Below are positions 33,402 to 54,696 of a DNA stretch of 64,000 nt, in pieces. The translations under genes were made by a program, and so were the position numbers. The stretch covers positions 27,969,087 through 28,033,086 of the forward strand of contig BTRK01000001.1 of the NCBI GenBank assembly GCA_036245805.1. Direction: 5' to 3'. The notes below the pieces were generated by a model. It worked only from the letters and a program-made list of their open reading frames with translations, ran no database searches and was not told where the DNA came from. Within the stretch, counting starts at the first letter, position 1, and every line of letters begins with the position of its first letter. This DNA is from Pristionchus mayeri. Lineage: Eukaryota; Nematoda; Chromadorea; Rhabditida; Neodiplogasteridae.

Positions 33402-35531
33402 CTGAATTATTCTGTAAAATCCTTAGAAACTCGCCCTGAAACCACTCAAAAACCGTTGAAACGACGCCATAAAATTGGGGGTGCATCGAAAGCCGATCGA
33501 AAGGGAAGAAAAGAGAAGGAATTGGACGAATATGAAGTAGAGTTTCTCCCTTCCCTTCCCCCTCTCTTCCCCTTTCCCACTCTTTCCCCTGTATGCCCAG
33601 CGAGTGATAGAACGGGAGGCGCCCTTTATTGGACCAGCTGGGCAGATTGATCGAATCGGAAGGAGAGGGGGGAAGGGCTCCTGAATTGAGTGGTGGAAGT
33701 GGAGGGGAAAGCTGGATGGATAAACAGGCACGATGTGATTTTGATGAGTCAGTGGTTTAGGAACCTATACTTTCACGGTAATCATCTTGCATGTCAAGGA
33801 TAGACCGTGATTCGAGATGTAATTCGGCTAAGATGGCTGCAAAAATAATGCATTTTTTCTGCTCGATGCGAGTCATAAATCCAGCACTATTTGATTAGAA
33901 TGAACGGAGAGCCCCACAAAAGTGACTCATATTTTTTCATCAGGCGGTAGAAAACTGAAGAATAATCAACCAATAAAACAATTTCACGATTCAATTTGAA
34001 GAATACGAGTAGATTCCTCATGAAATTCGATGAAAACATTCCAATACCCTCGAGATGGCTAACAGCATTCCGCGATATTGTTCCCAGAAATAAATTGACT
34101 ACATGGCATATTAAAACCAGAAACATGAATCACAAAAATGCCCTGTATTGCATTTACTTGTTGAAGTACCAGATTTCCTCAGGCTCCATCAAGTGCTCTT
34201 CAATAAATTATTTTCGCTGCTTGCCATCAAATGGAACCATTCCACATGATGGTTATGCGCATTATATTTAATTTTAGCCCTTGTCATTATATTCATTGAA
34301 TGAAGTAGCTAATCACATATTTCATTTCAGACCATTAATTGTATCTTGATCAGGATATGGAGAAGAGAAATGTGCGCGTCAAACGGGCAATGCCCACTAA
34401 AGTGAGAGAGATCAGTGATCCGATTCCATCCGCACGTCCTCTCTCTGCCATGTCAGACGAATCGAAAGAGTACGGGAAATGAAGATATCGAGAGCCTTAG
34501 ATCGAGCGCATCGCCCAAACGAGACATATGCTCACAGTGTGTCCTGTAGAGTCATACTTCAATGATTTTTTTAAAGCATGTCTTGATCGCCGCAAAGACG
34601 ATGTATACTAGTTCCATAGATACTGGAAATCGATAATCTCACAAAATGAAGAGTCCATTGACATTGACTAATCACTTTCAGTATTTTGACCAGACCGAAA
34701 TATGCTGTTTTTTTCGGTCTAACCAAAATATGCTCAAATATGCTCTGCATGGTTTACCTAAGATAAACAACCGTTTTTATCGCTTTCCTGAACTTCCGGC
34801 ATGCCCACACCGGAATCCGTAATCTCAAATAGAAGTCGCAAACTATAAACTTTTATGTGGTAATTCTCATCATGACCATAGTAACCACAGAACAGGCGAC
34901 GCCCACACCAGCCTCAGTAAGAGATCTCGCATTCTTATCTCTCCCTTGTTGACAGACGACACCACAGCCCTCGGCGAGTACGCCATACAAGCCTCACACT
35001 GTTAGCCTACGCCCCTCTTTCGTTCTACGAGTTGCGATTGCAAGCAAACTTACTTCAAGGGGCTCAAATTCTGAACAACTCTTTCCCAATCGCGAATTTC
35101 TTTGGAGCCATTCAATCCTCACTATCTCTGAATCAATCAGAAATCATTTGAACGCTTAGTCACTTCATGATGGCATCTATCCTGCACCATGATATCTCTA
35201 TTTTCTTATTCAATCGTCATCCCTTAGTCAGTGTTGGAATCCCGATGCTACTCGATAAATCATTTCCCCTGAAACGCCAACGCTCACACTGTTAGTCTAC
35301 GCACTCTTTCATTCTCGCCAAATTGTGATTGACGGTAAAATACTGAATTCTGAGCACCTCTCTTTCAATTGCGTATCTCTGCAATCTTTAAGCATTTCGT
35401 GTACGATGTAAGTGATAGATGGTATTCAGGGCGCCTTCAAGCTTTTTCTTGTTACTCTCACTCTACTTCGTTCACCTGTTGCCAAGCATTCGTCCTCCCA
35501 TCTTGTATCCATCCATTAGACTACCAACACA
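33402..35531. other. Divergent intergenic region, LAPTM4-like (-) and OAC (+)
   Basis: No gene supported. A direct repeat of about 100 bp is present: 34994-35105 and 35284-35385 share CTCACACTGTTAG, CTACGC, a CTCTTTC tract and ATTCTGA. Pyrimidine-rich tracts occur at 33540-33600. Confidence 0.45.
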
Positions 35532-38500
35532 ATGCACGACAAGCGGCCGGACATTCAGGTGAGAGGAAATTTTACTATTTTTAATTTGTTAAAATTTAGA
35601 ACATTTCGAAAATCTCAGGGTCTGCGTGCCTGGGCGGTGATCTCCGTGGTGCTCTTTCACTTCTTCCCATCACTTCTCCCCTTCGGATACCTGGGCGTGG
35701 ATGTGTGCGTTGTTTTCAGATATTTCCCTCCTAAACATGTTGAAATTGGTCATATTTTACCCAACATTTGCCATATTTGTCTTAACTTTTGAAAGTTTCT
35801 TTAATTCGATTGCAGTTTCTTCGTGCTCTCTGGGTTCCTGATCACTCTCGTTCTGGAGGGTCGACCCGCCACTCTCTCCACTTACTACACTTTCTACTTC
35901 AAGAGATTCAGGAGAATTCTGCCTCTTTCGATTCTTGTACGAAATTCCGTGCTCTTTTCTAGTCGTACCTTGCCAAACACTGCGCCTCACCCAGTTTTTA
36001 TCGGGTGTGATGTTGCAGTGTAGTGTGTGCGCGCCAGACTCTGATTAATGAAATCTTGCAGATCGTTTTGCTATGCGTAACCACAATCGCCTGCCTACAG
36101 AACGGATACGAATTTTCAAATGGAATGAAGTAAGAGAGTAATTTGAATAGACATTAATTTGCCACAATTTCAAGATCGGCACTATATTCAATGTTCTTCA
36201 TCAAGAATCTGCAACCTCACCCCAACCTAGAGGAGGATTACTTCCAAGCTGTTAGTTTCAAATTTACGGTTTTCATAAAGAGATTTTCCAGTTGGAAAAC
36301 GCCAATGATTTCTTCACGCATTTCTGGTCACTCTGTGTCGAGATTCAGTTCTACCTACTCGCACCACTGTTGCTTCATCTATTCAAAGTCATTTTCCATG
36401 TTGAATATTCGGCATAATCACATTCCGAATCAATCAATTATTTTAGCTTCACACCGATAAAGCCTTCGCCAGCTTCACACACATGACAGTGATCGCTGCT
36501 GTATCCTTCTCTTTCTCTCTCCTGAGTAACCCTCAAGACGCATTCGACTCCACCCTGGCAAGGCTAGACCACTATGCACACATTTTGATAAGAAGAAACT
36601 TGCAGGTTGTGGCAGTTTCTCTTTGGCGCGATTGCATTTCACGCTGACTTGGTACAAATTTCTTGTCTTTTAATTTGCAAATTAAACTAGAAAAAATAAG
36701 GCAAAGATATTGAAATCTGATTTCAGATCCTGTCAGGATGGAAGACACTCCCTGATAAAGAGAAAGGCGTGAAAGAGTATTCCACCACGCGAGAGAAGGC
36801 TCTGTGTGCGTCTTTCAATCATTTCTTAATCCATCCTTTGTGAGCATTAATCATGAACCTCATACAAACTACGATTTTAATTTATTTTATTATGATAGGG
36901 GGAAATTAGATATGTAAACTTATGATTTTCAGTCATTCCCCTCACCTTCGCCATAATTGCAACTACCGCCGTCCTTTACACTGGTGATTGGGTACGAATT
37001 ACATCTGAAGTACCCAAGAAAATTGCTTTTTGAGGACACAACCCTGAGGTTTTACACCACATTCGGCACTGCGCTTGTGCTGGCACTTCGCTCTAAATCA
37101 ATCTTGCTGTGTCATGAATCGCTCCAAGTGATTGGTAGGTCAAATGAAATTTATTGGAAAGTCACAAATATACGTATTAACATTGAACTAATGTCGAAAC
37201 TCATTCCAGGCGATGCCTCCTACAGTCTCTACCTCATTCACTGGCCGATCGTTTGTGTGCTCGACATTTTCGATATGGAAGCCTGGCACTGTGAGTCTTC
37301 GGACATATATTTCTATCGCTCAAAAACATTTTAGTCGGATTGATAAGGTCTTAAAACCTGTATTTCAGTGAAGTTGACAGCAATGCTAGCCTGTTATCTG
37401 CTCGCTGTTGCCTGCTATTACGGATATGAGAAACGGTTCGTTTACAATTTTCGAAACTTGATATTTACTAGACCTTGAGAAATAAAAGTTGCTTTCAGTT
37501 ATCTCTTACTCTCCACTAAATCGACTATCGCACTCGTTCTCGGGCTGTACATTGCCACAGTTTTTATCATCGGAGCGAGCAACTACATGCATCTCGAACC
37601 TCCAGAGCAGGAATGTGAGCAATTTTCACCAGTCTTTTGAATAAATTTGGAATTTTCCAGCAACTCTACGCCCGTTGAAGATCGAAATGAATTATACAAT
37701 CCTCACTCAAGGTTGGGATTTTATGCGAAAATCTTTGTACAAAAATATGAAAATTAGCTGAAATCGATCGAAGAAATGCGAAGATGAGCAAGGATAACAC
37801 GCTACATTACAAAGATTGCAAAGTGAAATCCGGAGGGAACCCGATCGGATTCTGCGATCTCGAGGTATAATAAGTTCTTTTCGAAAGTCCAAACGCACGG
37901 TTTCAGCGTTGTATAATTTAGATAGATAGATAAATTTATACATGTTGAAATGTGGTTGTAGAGTTATTGAAAATGATTGCTATTTTGTTAGCATGCACTT
38001 TCTGAGCTGTTTTTCATTGATAAAAACCCTAATTTCTTAGAATGGCACTGGTTCTCTTCACTTCCTGATCATGGGCAATAGCTACGCTGCGAATCTCGGA
38101 GGTCTCATCCAGAAGCACTTCCTTCCTCACTATGGAAGACTGCAGTCGAGAGCAATCGCGCGTGAGTTTTGCATGAACTAGATCGTATTTTTCACGATAT
38201 CCATTTCAAAACCGTAAACAGCATATTGATTAGAATTGAAAATTGTTGATATTATATATCTCAGAATGCGAACCACTCGTGAACACTGTGAAGGATCGAT
38301 TCTGTCCAGACTACCGACCTGCTCATAAGAAGTTCGATGCAGATATTGAGAGGGAGCACCCAGATATACTGTTTCTAGTTGCCAGGTGAGCTATTGGTAT
38401 CTCAAAAGTGACTAAAGAATGACAAAATCGAATTCGTAAATACTGCTCGAACAAAATGAAGTACGCTGAAAGAATTCTAGGTTCATCAACCCGAACGAAG

Positions 38501-39475
38501 CCATCAAGTGGCCAATTGAGACCGACACGATCTTTCAATTTATGGAGAAACGTCTCAAGTTTTTCGAGCAACATGTGAAGAGGAAGGTTTGATTTCCTTC
38601 TATATTTCACTCAATTAATAACCCAGATCAGAAGTCCTTAACTGTACTTGTTAAGGCAGCGTAAAGGTGTATGGATAAATCATCAAGCATTTGAACACTT
38701 CAGGTCTTCATTCTCACCGCCTTTCCTCGACCAGCTCGGGCGAATGATCTCGAGAAGGCGATGAGGAGGAAGGGACTGCCCATGATTCCGTACTTGCCCG
38801 TGAGATTTCTTATTCATGAATTATTTCCTCATATTCTGCACACTTTACGTGCAATGCACGATTTTCTCAGAATTATAAAAATTCCACAGTAAGCAAAGTG
38901 AACCTCTTAGGAAGGCGTGGAAGTGGACGGGGAGCCGATGAAGGAACGCGTGCGGAAGGTGATCTTTGGTCTTTGTCATCATTGTATTACCATCATAACC
39001 ATTTGAGCTGGCAGAGAGGTGCTCCAAATGCGTCATTTTCGACATAGAACAGCCGTTTCTCAACGAAGCAGGCAATTTTACGGTGAGCATAAATCCACAT
39101 CGTGCACAAGTAAATATTAGTGTTTCTGAACTTACGTGCAAGACTAAAGGCTTACATTGAACTAGAATTGCAGGTTTTGAGTCCACAGAAGCTCCGATAC
39201 TTTGACCAAGCACGACACATCAATGTTCTAGGTATTCTTCTCTGTTCTTTTGTTTCCTATCAAACGGAAAACCCTTCCCAGTCGATGTGCTTTACTTACT
39301 GAATTGTAGAAAGGCTATGTAAACGTTTAAAAAACTAAAAAAAGGCTAGATCAACTGTGCCAAATTTTGAATATGTTTTCCAGGTCGTCAATTAATCGAG
39401 CCAGTGTTCGAGCGATTAGCAATGAATTTCACTCGACTTCTCGACTCGCGATTTCCGGAGAATATAATTGAATAG
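35532..39475 (+). CDS. OAC-type O-acyltransferase (acyltransferase 3 + SGNH domain)
   Basis: From ATG 35532 (MHDKRPDIQGLRAWAVISVV) about 19 exons encode roughly 700 residues. The N-terminal acyltransferase-3 domain shows the family's usual landmarks: RPDIQGLRA, FGYLGVDVFFVLSGFLIT, FYFKRFRRILPL, FWSLCVEIQFYLLAP, DSTLARLWQFLFGAIAF and GDASYSLYLIHWP, with about ten membrane spans. The C-terminal part is an SGNH-hydrolase-like domain with GNSYAANLGG as the serine block and DQARH (38-39.2 kb) as the D-x-x-H pair. Proteins of this class (nematode OAC/NRF-6-like family) transfer acyl groups to extracytosolic lipids or sugars; the substrate is unknown. One intron uses a GC donor (GCAAG|GCTAGA at 36563), needed to keep STLARLWQ in frame. 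It is convergent with the GH31 gene. Confidence 0.9.
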
Positions 39476-40299
39476 CTTCTCATCTCTATTAATTTATTGT
39501 TGTTTTGCGAAATTTAATGCAAAATTCGATTTCCATTATCCCATAAATCATTTTATCTCCTCTTTTTTCTGCCTGATCACTGTGTTTTGTAAGGTCTCGT
39601 CACGCATCGGGTCTAAGTAAATCGTGAATAGGGATGTCGAACTGAAGAGCAACCCCGAATAAAGAATTGTTCAAACATGGCCACTTGATAAGATATATCT
39701 GCATAAATAAGAACTATATGTCCACGCGACCTATCGACGAACACTGATCATAAGTTGGATTGGTAAACAATTCTCATTCGCTTATTGGAGGACAAAAACT
39801 AAAAAACAGGAAAAAAAACGCTCACTCTTTATGAAGAGCTTTAATAAAACTGAAGAACGTAATTATTATGACAGTTCAAATCGGAGTTGTGCTCTAGATA
39901 GGTCTGGGAAACTATTCGAAACAACTCTTCACTTCTCTATGTTTCCCATCTCGTTAGCATACTTCAGCCGATCAAAGAAATTGAAATGTGACGAAATTGC
40001 TCTTCATTTTGATAACCCTAATCGTGAACTTATTTTCTAGAATTTTCCCTGTCAAATTCCAATCTGTTTCTATAGTTCCTATGTATCTGAGGTTTACGTA
40101 TTATTTGGACTGCACTTCCTTCTCAATGACACGGAACCTGTACCTTCCCACATTATCAATGTGTTAATTGTTGTTTGTCCTCATGCAACGCTTGTGATAA
40201 ATATTACACATTTATCTCATTCTAGACTGGCGATTTAGAAGTTTGTCCATTGAATCGTCACGGGGCCTGTAAAATATCATTTATTGACCACAATTTCTT
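39476..40299. other. Convergent intergenic spacer, OAC (+) / GH31 (-)
   Basis: AT-rich. It presumably holds both 3' UTRs; an AATAAA lies near 39657 on the plus strand. No gene seen. Confidence 0.5.
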
Positions 40300-48385
<8,086 letters not shown>

Positions 48386-49167
48386 GGCTGGGAAGTGAAT
48401 GGTTCCAGTGCACCCCTTCACTTTGGCAGTCAATATCCTTATCTATCGCGCGTTTTATAGCTATGGCTGGGCGTTTCGAGGGCGACCCAGCTACATCTTG
48501 AACATATCCAGGGCGGGGCAAATTTGTAATCATAAGAAAAATCAGGAGTTCTATAATGGAAAATTGACCAGAAACTAGAGCAAATTGATGGATTTTCTAC
48601 TAACGATACTGGGATGGGTTGTCGATTATTCAGGGATTTTGATGACCTCGATACTTCGGAGGTGGAGTCTAGAGACTAGATTGGGTGCTAGGAGATCAGG
48701 CACACCCAATCAACGAATAGAGATTGTGAAGTATGAGGAGAGCTGATCTTCTGCTTCGAATCATGCTAGAGACTCGAAATGGCCAGAATGATTCGAATAG
48801 AATCCAATTGATCGTCAATAGCGATTACCAGAAAAAACAAGAAAGATCAGTATCAGATCATTTCAAAGTCCGAATTGATCGGGACATTGCGAGAAACTGG
48901 AGAAATGGATGAAATGCACAGTAAGAGAGTGTCACTAACCTCATTTGTTGCCCTTTTTCAATACGTGTTAAATGTTTATATTGCCTGCCTCGTTTTAATG
49001 GGCACATTCCAGGAATTCAAACTTCAATTCGGATGAGGCAGTGGTTTTTTTCTTCACACTGATCATGGACTTTTGCCCGAATAGGGTAATTTTAATACGG
49101 ATTATATCACTAATTTTCGTAATCGTCGTTCAATCCAATGGAAGTAATTCGTCCTCATCGCTGCTCG
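48386..49167. promoter_or_regulatory. GH31 upstream region
   Basis: Minus-strand TATAAAA (48453-48459) and AGATAAGG (GATA site, 48438-48443) lie 50-75 bp upstream of the GH31 ATG. The remainder shows no gene. Confidence 0.5.
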
Positions 49168-49221
49168 ATGTGGACTCTCCTCGCACTATCGCTTTTGCTA
49201 AATTCTCGATTCCATCATTAG
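49168..49221 (+). pseudogene. Relic of a secreted-peptide first exon
   Basis: Encodes MWTLLALSLLLN, then stops. It and about 45 bases upstream (CGTCGTTCAATCCAATGG) match the start of the secreted peptide gene at 54697 (MWALLAFMVV). The second and third exons are not seen here, so it is likely a broken duplicate. Confidence 0.5.
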
Positions 49222-49417
49222 CTTATCACTCCAGCGTATTTTAGTGTAGAGATGTGGTCACTAGTGGGAACATTTTCTGCTTTCTTGCCTTCTCGCTTTG
49301 ATATTTTTACATTTGCGTGGATGCCCACACACTACTACGTTCACGTTCTCACGGTACCTCAAACTCTCCCCTCCTTCTCACTTCTCGACGTATTGCCCTC
49401 AGAAGCCCGTAAGAAGG

Positions 49418-51585
49418 ATGTCCGCTCCACGGCCTCCTCTGAATCCCTCGAAGACGGCCAATTCCACGCTGACCGCCTTTGTCGATGCGTACTTTCACAC
49501 GGCGATGGCAGTTCTGGGCGCCATTTCGGTCGTCATCTCGTGTATTTTGATCTACTTTATTGCCCGCAAGACACCGCTAGCCTCGAGGCAATACAGGCTT
49601 GGACTGATCGTTCTGCAGGTAGATAAGTTATTTATATAATTATAAAGGGCACTAGCTCGGATTAGAACTATGACGCCATGCCGCCGTTGATATATTGATA
49701 TATCAAAGGCGGCATGACGTCATAGTTCAGCTTATAATCTTCGTAAAGCCGAAATGGGGCCGAAAACGTCATAGTTCTCATCCGATGTAGTGCCATTATA
49801 AAGTTTAAAATATTTTTGAAATAACTGCTTGAAATGGAATTCAGATGTGCTTCCTTATCTTCGACGTGCATTGGTGCTTCCTTTTCGTGCCGTTGCTCTC
49901 GCTACCCTATTTTGGAATATACTGTACTGGACTGTTGTGCACAACGGTGAAGGTGGACGTGCATGCTCACATGGTATGCTTATGGCACTATCTCGGATGA
50001 GAACCCACCGGATGAGAACCAAAAAATTACCCTTCTGTAGGACTTTCACAGAAGCATTTTTGACACTTTGGGAACCTACTGAGAACATGCTGGAGAGGGA
50101 TACTTTTTTTTGGTTCTCATCCGACGGTTCTCAACCGACATAGTGCCTTTGTTACCATATTGGCAGACACTTTTGCGTATGATTCGCTGATATCTTGTCG
50201 ACAGCTTGCCGTCCATACATTCATATTTCTCATTTTCAGACACTGATGCTATTTGTGACGATCGAAACGTTTGTTTGGTTCTTTGTTTGCATGATGCAAA
50301 GGCATCAAGTGAGTGTTATTCTCGAGATACTACGTCGGATGATAACGATGACGTCATGCCGCCTTTGATATATGAAAGGCGGCATTACGTCATAGTTCTC
50401 AGCCGACCTATTGTCATTATCGATGAAAATACTGCAAACATCCATCCAGGCGGTAGTTCCACTGGCCTCCAACCTTCGTTGTTCGACAATGACGTTGAAG
50501 TATGAACAATTGTTTGAATGTTTCCATAACAAACCATGATTCAGCAGAATCATCTACGTACTCTCTACTCTAATCGCTGCTGCTGGCCCCATTGGTTTCA
50601 GCACGTGTAGATTAACAGCGAAAGAGATTGAATGGACTCTCGAGGTAAAATTTTTTCCAATTAATGTGGCATTAAAAAGTGCGAGTTGGATCTTTTATTT
50701 GTTTTCTCGCAATTTCATATCTCCCCCGACCCTGTGATCCTAATAAACCAAATTTCAAGTCTCTAGCTCTTCAGGGAACGGATATATCGAATTGAGTGAA
50801 TTCAAATCAAAGATCCAACTCGCAATTTTTAACATCGCATTGACTAGATTAATCTCAGATGTATCTTATGCGTTGGCTCGAATCCAAGCCTCAATATCTC
50901 GTTTACTCCATTCCACTCAGGCCACAGACCCAAATCTACGTTGGCATCTTTCTGATCACCATGGTTATTATTGTTACAAACATAAATAATATCTGCAAAT
51001 TTTTCGAATGGGAAAACATCATTGAGCTGAAATGGAAAGAATTCCGTATTTGCATATTTCAATTCAGGTTTTCTTCTCTATTGCTTGTATTTCGCTTATG
51101 GTTCATACAATGCACGTAGTGCGAAGGTCAATGCTGAATTCGGGAAAGAGCAAGGATATCAAGAACGCTGCAATGAGGAACTTGTTCATTCAAGTTAGTT
51201 TTAAATTAATTCAACGAAAATAAAACAATTGAAGTTCGCCGTCTTTGCTTGCTCACTTCTATTCCCCGGATTTCTTCTGGTTTTCAACGTATGGGTTCCG
51301 TTCGATGTCGAGAGTCAGTTTCATTTTGAATCATTATTAACTTTTTTAAAAATCATTTCTCAACTTTTGAATCATTTCATGATTTCAGTCTTCGTACTCT
51401 GCCAGGTTCTCTTTGCTGCACACTCCCTAGCGAGTTCACTCGTTGCCCTGTTGATCAACTCGAACTATCGCCGATACTTGCAATGCTGGAAGAAATCTAA
51501 AGCAACCACAACGGTTGTCGTTTCCTCTCGAAAAACTACAGCTACTGTTCTCACCGTGAACGGTTTGTCGAAGGCAATTGATTGA
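49418..51585 (+). CDS. Seven-transmembrane chemoreceptor (Str superfamily), possibly damaged
   Basis: Exons include 49418-49618, 49845-49973, 50240-50308, about 50545-50644, about 50858-50960, 51068-51193, about 51235-51311 and 51389-51585, for roughly 330 residues. Membrane spans are visible: AVLGAISVVISCILIYFIA, FLFVPLLSLPYFGIY, LFVTIETFVWFFVCMM, IIYVLSTLIAAAGPIGF, IYVGIFLITMVII, VFFSIACISLMVHTM, AVFACSLLFPGFLLV and FVLCQVLFAAHSLASSLVALL. The short N-terminus has a sequon (NST), and the tail after RRYLQCWKK is basic and T/V/S-rich. These are features of nematode srh/sri-type receptors on chemosensory cilia. Exon 3 (ending in phase 0 at QRHQ) does not join in frame to exon 4 (IIYVLST, which needs phase 2): either a small exon was missed or the gene has an indel. 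Introns 1, 2 and 3 each hold one MITE. Confidence 0.72.
49648..49794. mobile_element. MITE, GGCACTA family, copy 5
   Basis: Starts GGCACTAGCTCGG and ends CATCCGATGTAGTGCC. Inside are mirrored ACTATGACG and GGCGGCATGACGTCATAG segments. In receptor intron 1. Confidence 0.8.
49984..50147. mobile_element. MITE, GGCACTA family, copy 6
   Basis: Starts GGCACTATCTCGGATGAG and ends CTCAACCGACATAGTGCC. The interior differs from copy 5 but resembles copies 1-3. In receptor intron 2. Confidence 0.8.
50325..50415. mobile_element. MITE, GGCACTA family, copy 7 (short form)
   Basis: About 90 bp with mirrored GATGACGTCATGCCGCC and GGCGGCATTACGTCATAG arms, close to copies 4 and 5. The outermost GGCACTA end is eroded. 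In receptor intron 3. Confidence 0.75.
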
Positions 51586-53277
51586 TAGTATTATTTAAAA
51601 AAAGTAAATGCCATCATTTTCGGGAATAAAATAGGCACGGGTTTCTTAAATCAGGAGCCTCTAATAACCTCGTGGTTCCGATTTGCACATGTGTCTCTCT
51701 CGTAGTTAATTCACACGAAAAGCGAAGTGATCTCTTGATCTTGTGAATGTTTGTACAATATTTCCGAAGGAGTGGGATTTTTCGTCTTTCCCTCTCACTG
51801 AGAGAGCATCGATTTGTTCGTTTATTTACACATTCCAATACAAGAAAACGAATAAAGAATAATTTTGACCTCGTTCATCTACGACATGAGTATTCTGCAT
51901 TTCAGAGGACAGTAACGGTGGTATAGTTGCTTGACATTTCCGAGTTCGCCGGCGCTACTTTATGCTTCTTTGTTGATCCGCAGGAGAACAAAGTTGAAAT
52001 GACAATGAACTAGATTTATTATGCCCGGCGATATTCACGATCTATAATATTTAATGAAGATTCATGGATACTATTGGACTGAGATTATATGAAAAGTGAT
52101 AGTTCTCAGAACTCAATCTAAACAAGTCAATTTGATTTTCCAAGGAACGGCTCATTGGTCGAACTTCATCATCCTACCTGATTTCTGATTTTACACACAT
52201 CTGCATGCTCTTTGTTTAGGACACTTGCAAACGTGCTTGCAGTGAGACGTCGCAGAGTGTCCATGGAGTTTCATAAAGAGACCTAGCGCATTCGAAAGAT
52301 GATAAAATTCTAGGACCCTATTATTTCCAAATTTACTAAACGCTCATGCATGATAGAAGTCTGGGCTCATATTGGGGAATGCTCACAATCATACAATATC
52401 TGATCTCCCTAAACCCCGCTATCACCCAGACCTGCACAAGATCGTTTAGAAAACTTGAAAACAACTGTTCACTGACCTGATGTGTTAACATAGTGATTTC
52501 AATTCATGCTTACTGGAAAATTTATCGAATTGTCATGGTTTACAGCCATGCTGTCATAAATATAAAATTCCGCTTAACAAAGTACTTATTTAGAAAGTTG
52601 ATAACTGTCGAATCACTGATGCGTATCAAAGAACTATTTGAGCTTCCCAGTCTGAACGAGACGGTTTGCACTCCCAGGAACGGCTCTTTGGTCAAACATC
52701 GAGAACGAAACTAGCACGCATTTTTCAAGTTCACTTTGTTTGTCCTGGGTTTGATAGCAAAATCACCCGCTTGCTTAGACATTCATTTATGTACATAAAG
52801 TATTCATTTGACACAGAATTGAGATTCAAAGTAATATGATTTTCGCACATGATTTCACCTATCTGCTCTAACATGATGCTCTGGTCATTCTCATAACACT
52901 TACATGCAACATGTTTATCAGTGAGAAGTCTTTTAACTGCTAAATCGAGAAAGGTCCGTTTCCTCTTCCAAGGAATGGTTCATTGGTCAAATATCGTGAA
53001 CGGAATTGAACACAGACTGAGCCCGTCACAGGAACGCTTTTTTATTTGCACTGGGTTTAATTCCAAATATCTCAGACGAGTCTATGTCTCTCCATCTCTG
53101 AACTTCCTCATATCGTACGCCTTCTCTCGCGATCTTTCGTTTTCTGCCAGCTGGAAAAATCGCACAGGCTTCTCGTATAAAAGGGGATTCTGGCGCATCT
53201 TCAACATCTTCATTCGTTCAAGTCGTCCATTTCCCTCCTGGCCTTCTCCTCAAAAAATTGTTATTTGCAGCTTCGAA
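51586..53277. repeat. Intergenic region with three related direct repeats
   Basis: No gene recognised. Copies of AGGAAYGGYTCWTTGGTC begin near 52143, 52674 and 52970; the last two are alike over about 120 bp (through TTTG..CTGGGTTT). A TATA box (GTATAAAA, 53175-53182) lies near its right end, about 95 bp before the CC-peptide start. Confidence 0.6.
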
Positions 53278-54008
53278 ATGTACGCTGCCGTTCTCTTCTG
53301 CTGCCTTCTCCTCGCTTCCTTCCCCGAATCCACTCAGGGCCAGGATTCCATCGGACGTGAGTATACATATTTCATCTGAGAATTCATCATGCAAATGTAT
53401 TTTATTGTCCGATTTGTTTAGAGGTTGAGAGGAGTTAAGCTTATCTATACATCTAAAATATCCGGTCAATGTTACGTAAAATCATCAAATAGTATTCATT
53501 TAGCATGTCTCAACGGTGGATGTCCGAGGGGATACGACTGTGTGAACAGTTCGTGCATCATCGGGAAGCAGATGGAGAGAAGAGGGAAGAGAGCTGCAAG
53601 CTGCGAACAGAACAAAATCATCGGACGTGAGCCAATTCGAATCAAATTTGGCATTTTACAGTTAAGATTCACTGATACTCGTCGATCGACAAATATATCA
53701 ATCACAAAGGTTGTAATATGAGTCATTCAAGATCATTTTTTGAAACAACGACTACGAATATCGTACGTGATGGAAACATAAGAACGAATACCGTGCAATT
53801 TCCGAAAATATCACGTTTCGTGGATTATGGTGATTTCACATTTTTGCGTCTTTAGCTACCATGAAACGTGACATTTTGTTGAAATTACACGATAGTCGTT
53901 CCTATATTTCCATCACGTACGATGCAATCGATAATAGATCAAATTTCATCCTGCATCTCGGGTGGATGCCCTTCTGGGTTCTCCTGTGACGGCGCCAATT
54001 GCTGTTGA
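53278..54008 (+). CDS. Small secreted CC-domain peptide
   Basis: Three exons (53278-53357, 53514-53626, 53938-54008) encode 87 residues. A signal peptide (MYAAVLFCCLLLASFPESTQG) precedes two copies of a C-x3-GCP-x-G-[YF]-x-C pattern: CLNGGCPRGYDCVNSSC and CISGGCPSGFSCDGANCC. The second copy, ending in a CC pair, matches the nematode CC domain. The segment between copies contains dibasic sites (ERRGKR), so processing into separate peptides is possible. The first two exons both end in the same ATCGGAC|GTGAGY, which suggests exon duplication within the gene. A TATA box lies at 53175-53182 and an acceptor-like TTTGCAG 7 bases before the ATG. Function unknown. Confidence 0.82.
53757..53925. repeat. 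Imperfect inverted repeat in the CC-peptide intron 2
   Basis: TCGTACGTGATGGAAACATA at the left mirrors the right end, and CACGTTTCGTGG mirrors CATGAAACGTG. Arms are about 65 bp with a loop of about 40 bp; MITE-like, family unknown. Confidence 0.65.
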
Positions 54009-54696
54009 TTCATCATCAACCATACAGATATATACCATTCATCATCATCTACCATGCAGTTCTACATCTATCATGTTGATATGTTGATATTGTAATTCTT
54101 ACCATTTTGATAAACAATTCCATTCACAACACTTCTGTAAAGACTATGAGATGATGCATCTAGACTTCCCGTGTTCAAACTGCACATTGCTTCCGTCTTC
54201 GCCTTTCTTGTCTCAATTATAACGGTCATTGTTAACGAGATATAACACATTACATGAGAAAATCGAGCTGATTGTGAGCATGAGAATGGAGAGATAATAG
54301 CAAATTCTATTTGTTTTGATCATCCTGAGCTATGTCTGGCTGACCCGCATAGTCCCAGTGTGCATACTTCATTTTGGGGCTCCTTACACCGGGTCGTATC
54401 TTGTCACTTCCCTCTTTGAGAGAACGTATCTCGAACGGTGAGATATTTAGCAAAATTTGCAGTAACTTTTCCTCTCATGTCTTTCCTTCATATTTTCTGC
54501 TTCATGACTGTTTCATTTTGAAGTCAACTTTTCACGGAAAACATTTTAGCCAATATCAGAAGCGTTTCACTCGCAGAACTTCACCCGCCAAGCTTGGTAC
54601 ACTTTAATTCGGATTCCATTACCACAGTAAATCCCCCCATCATCGTCGTTCAATCCAATGGGGGGAGTAATCACTTCATTCCCTCATCGCTTCACG
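54009..54696. other. Intergenic region
   Basis: No gene supported. The last 55 bases match the region upstream of the relic exon at 49168. Confidence 0.5.
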
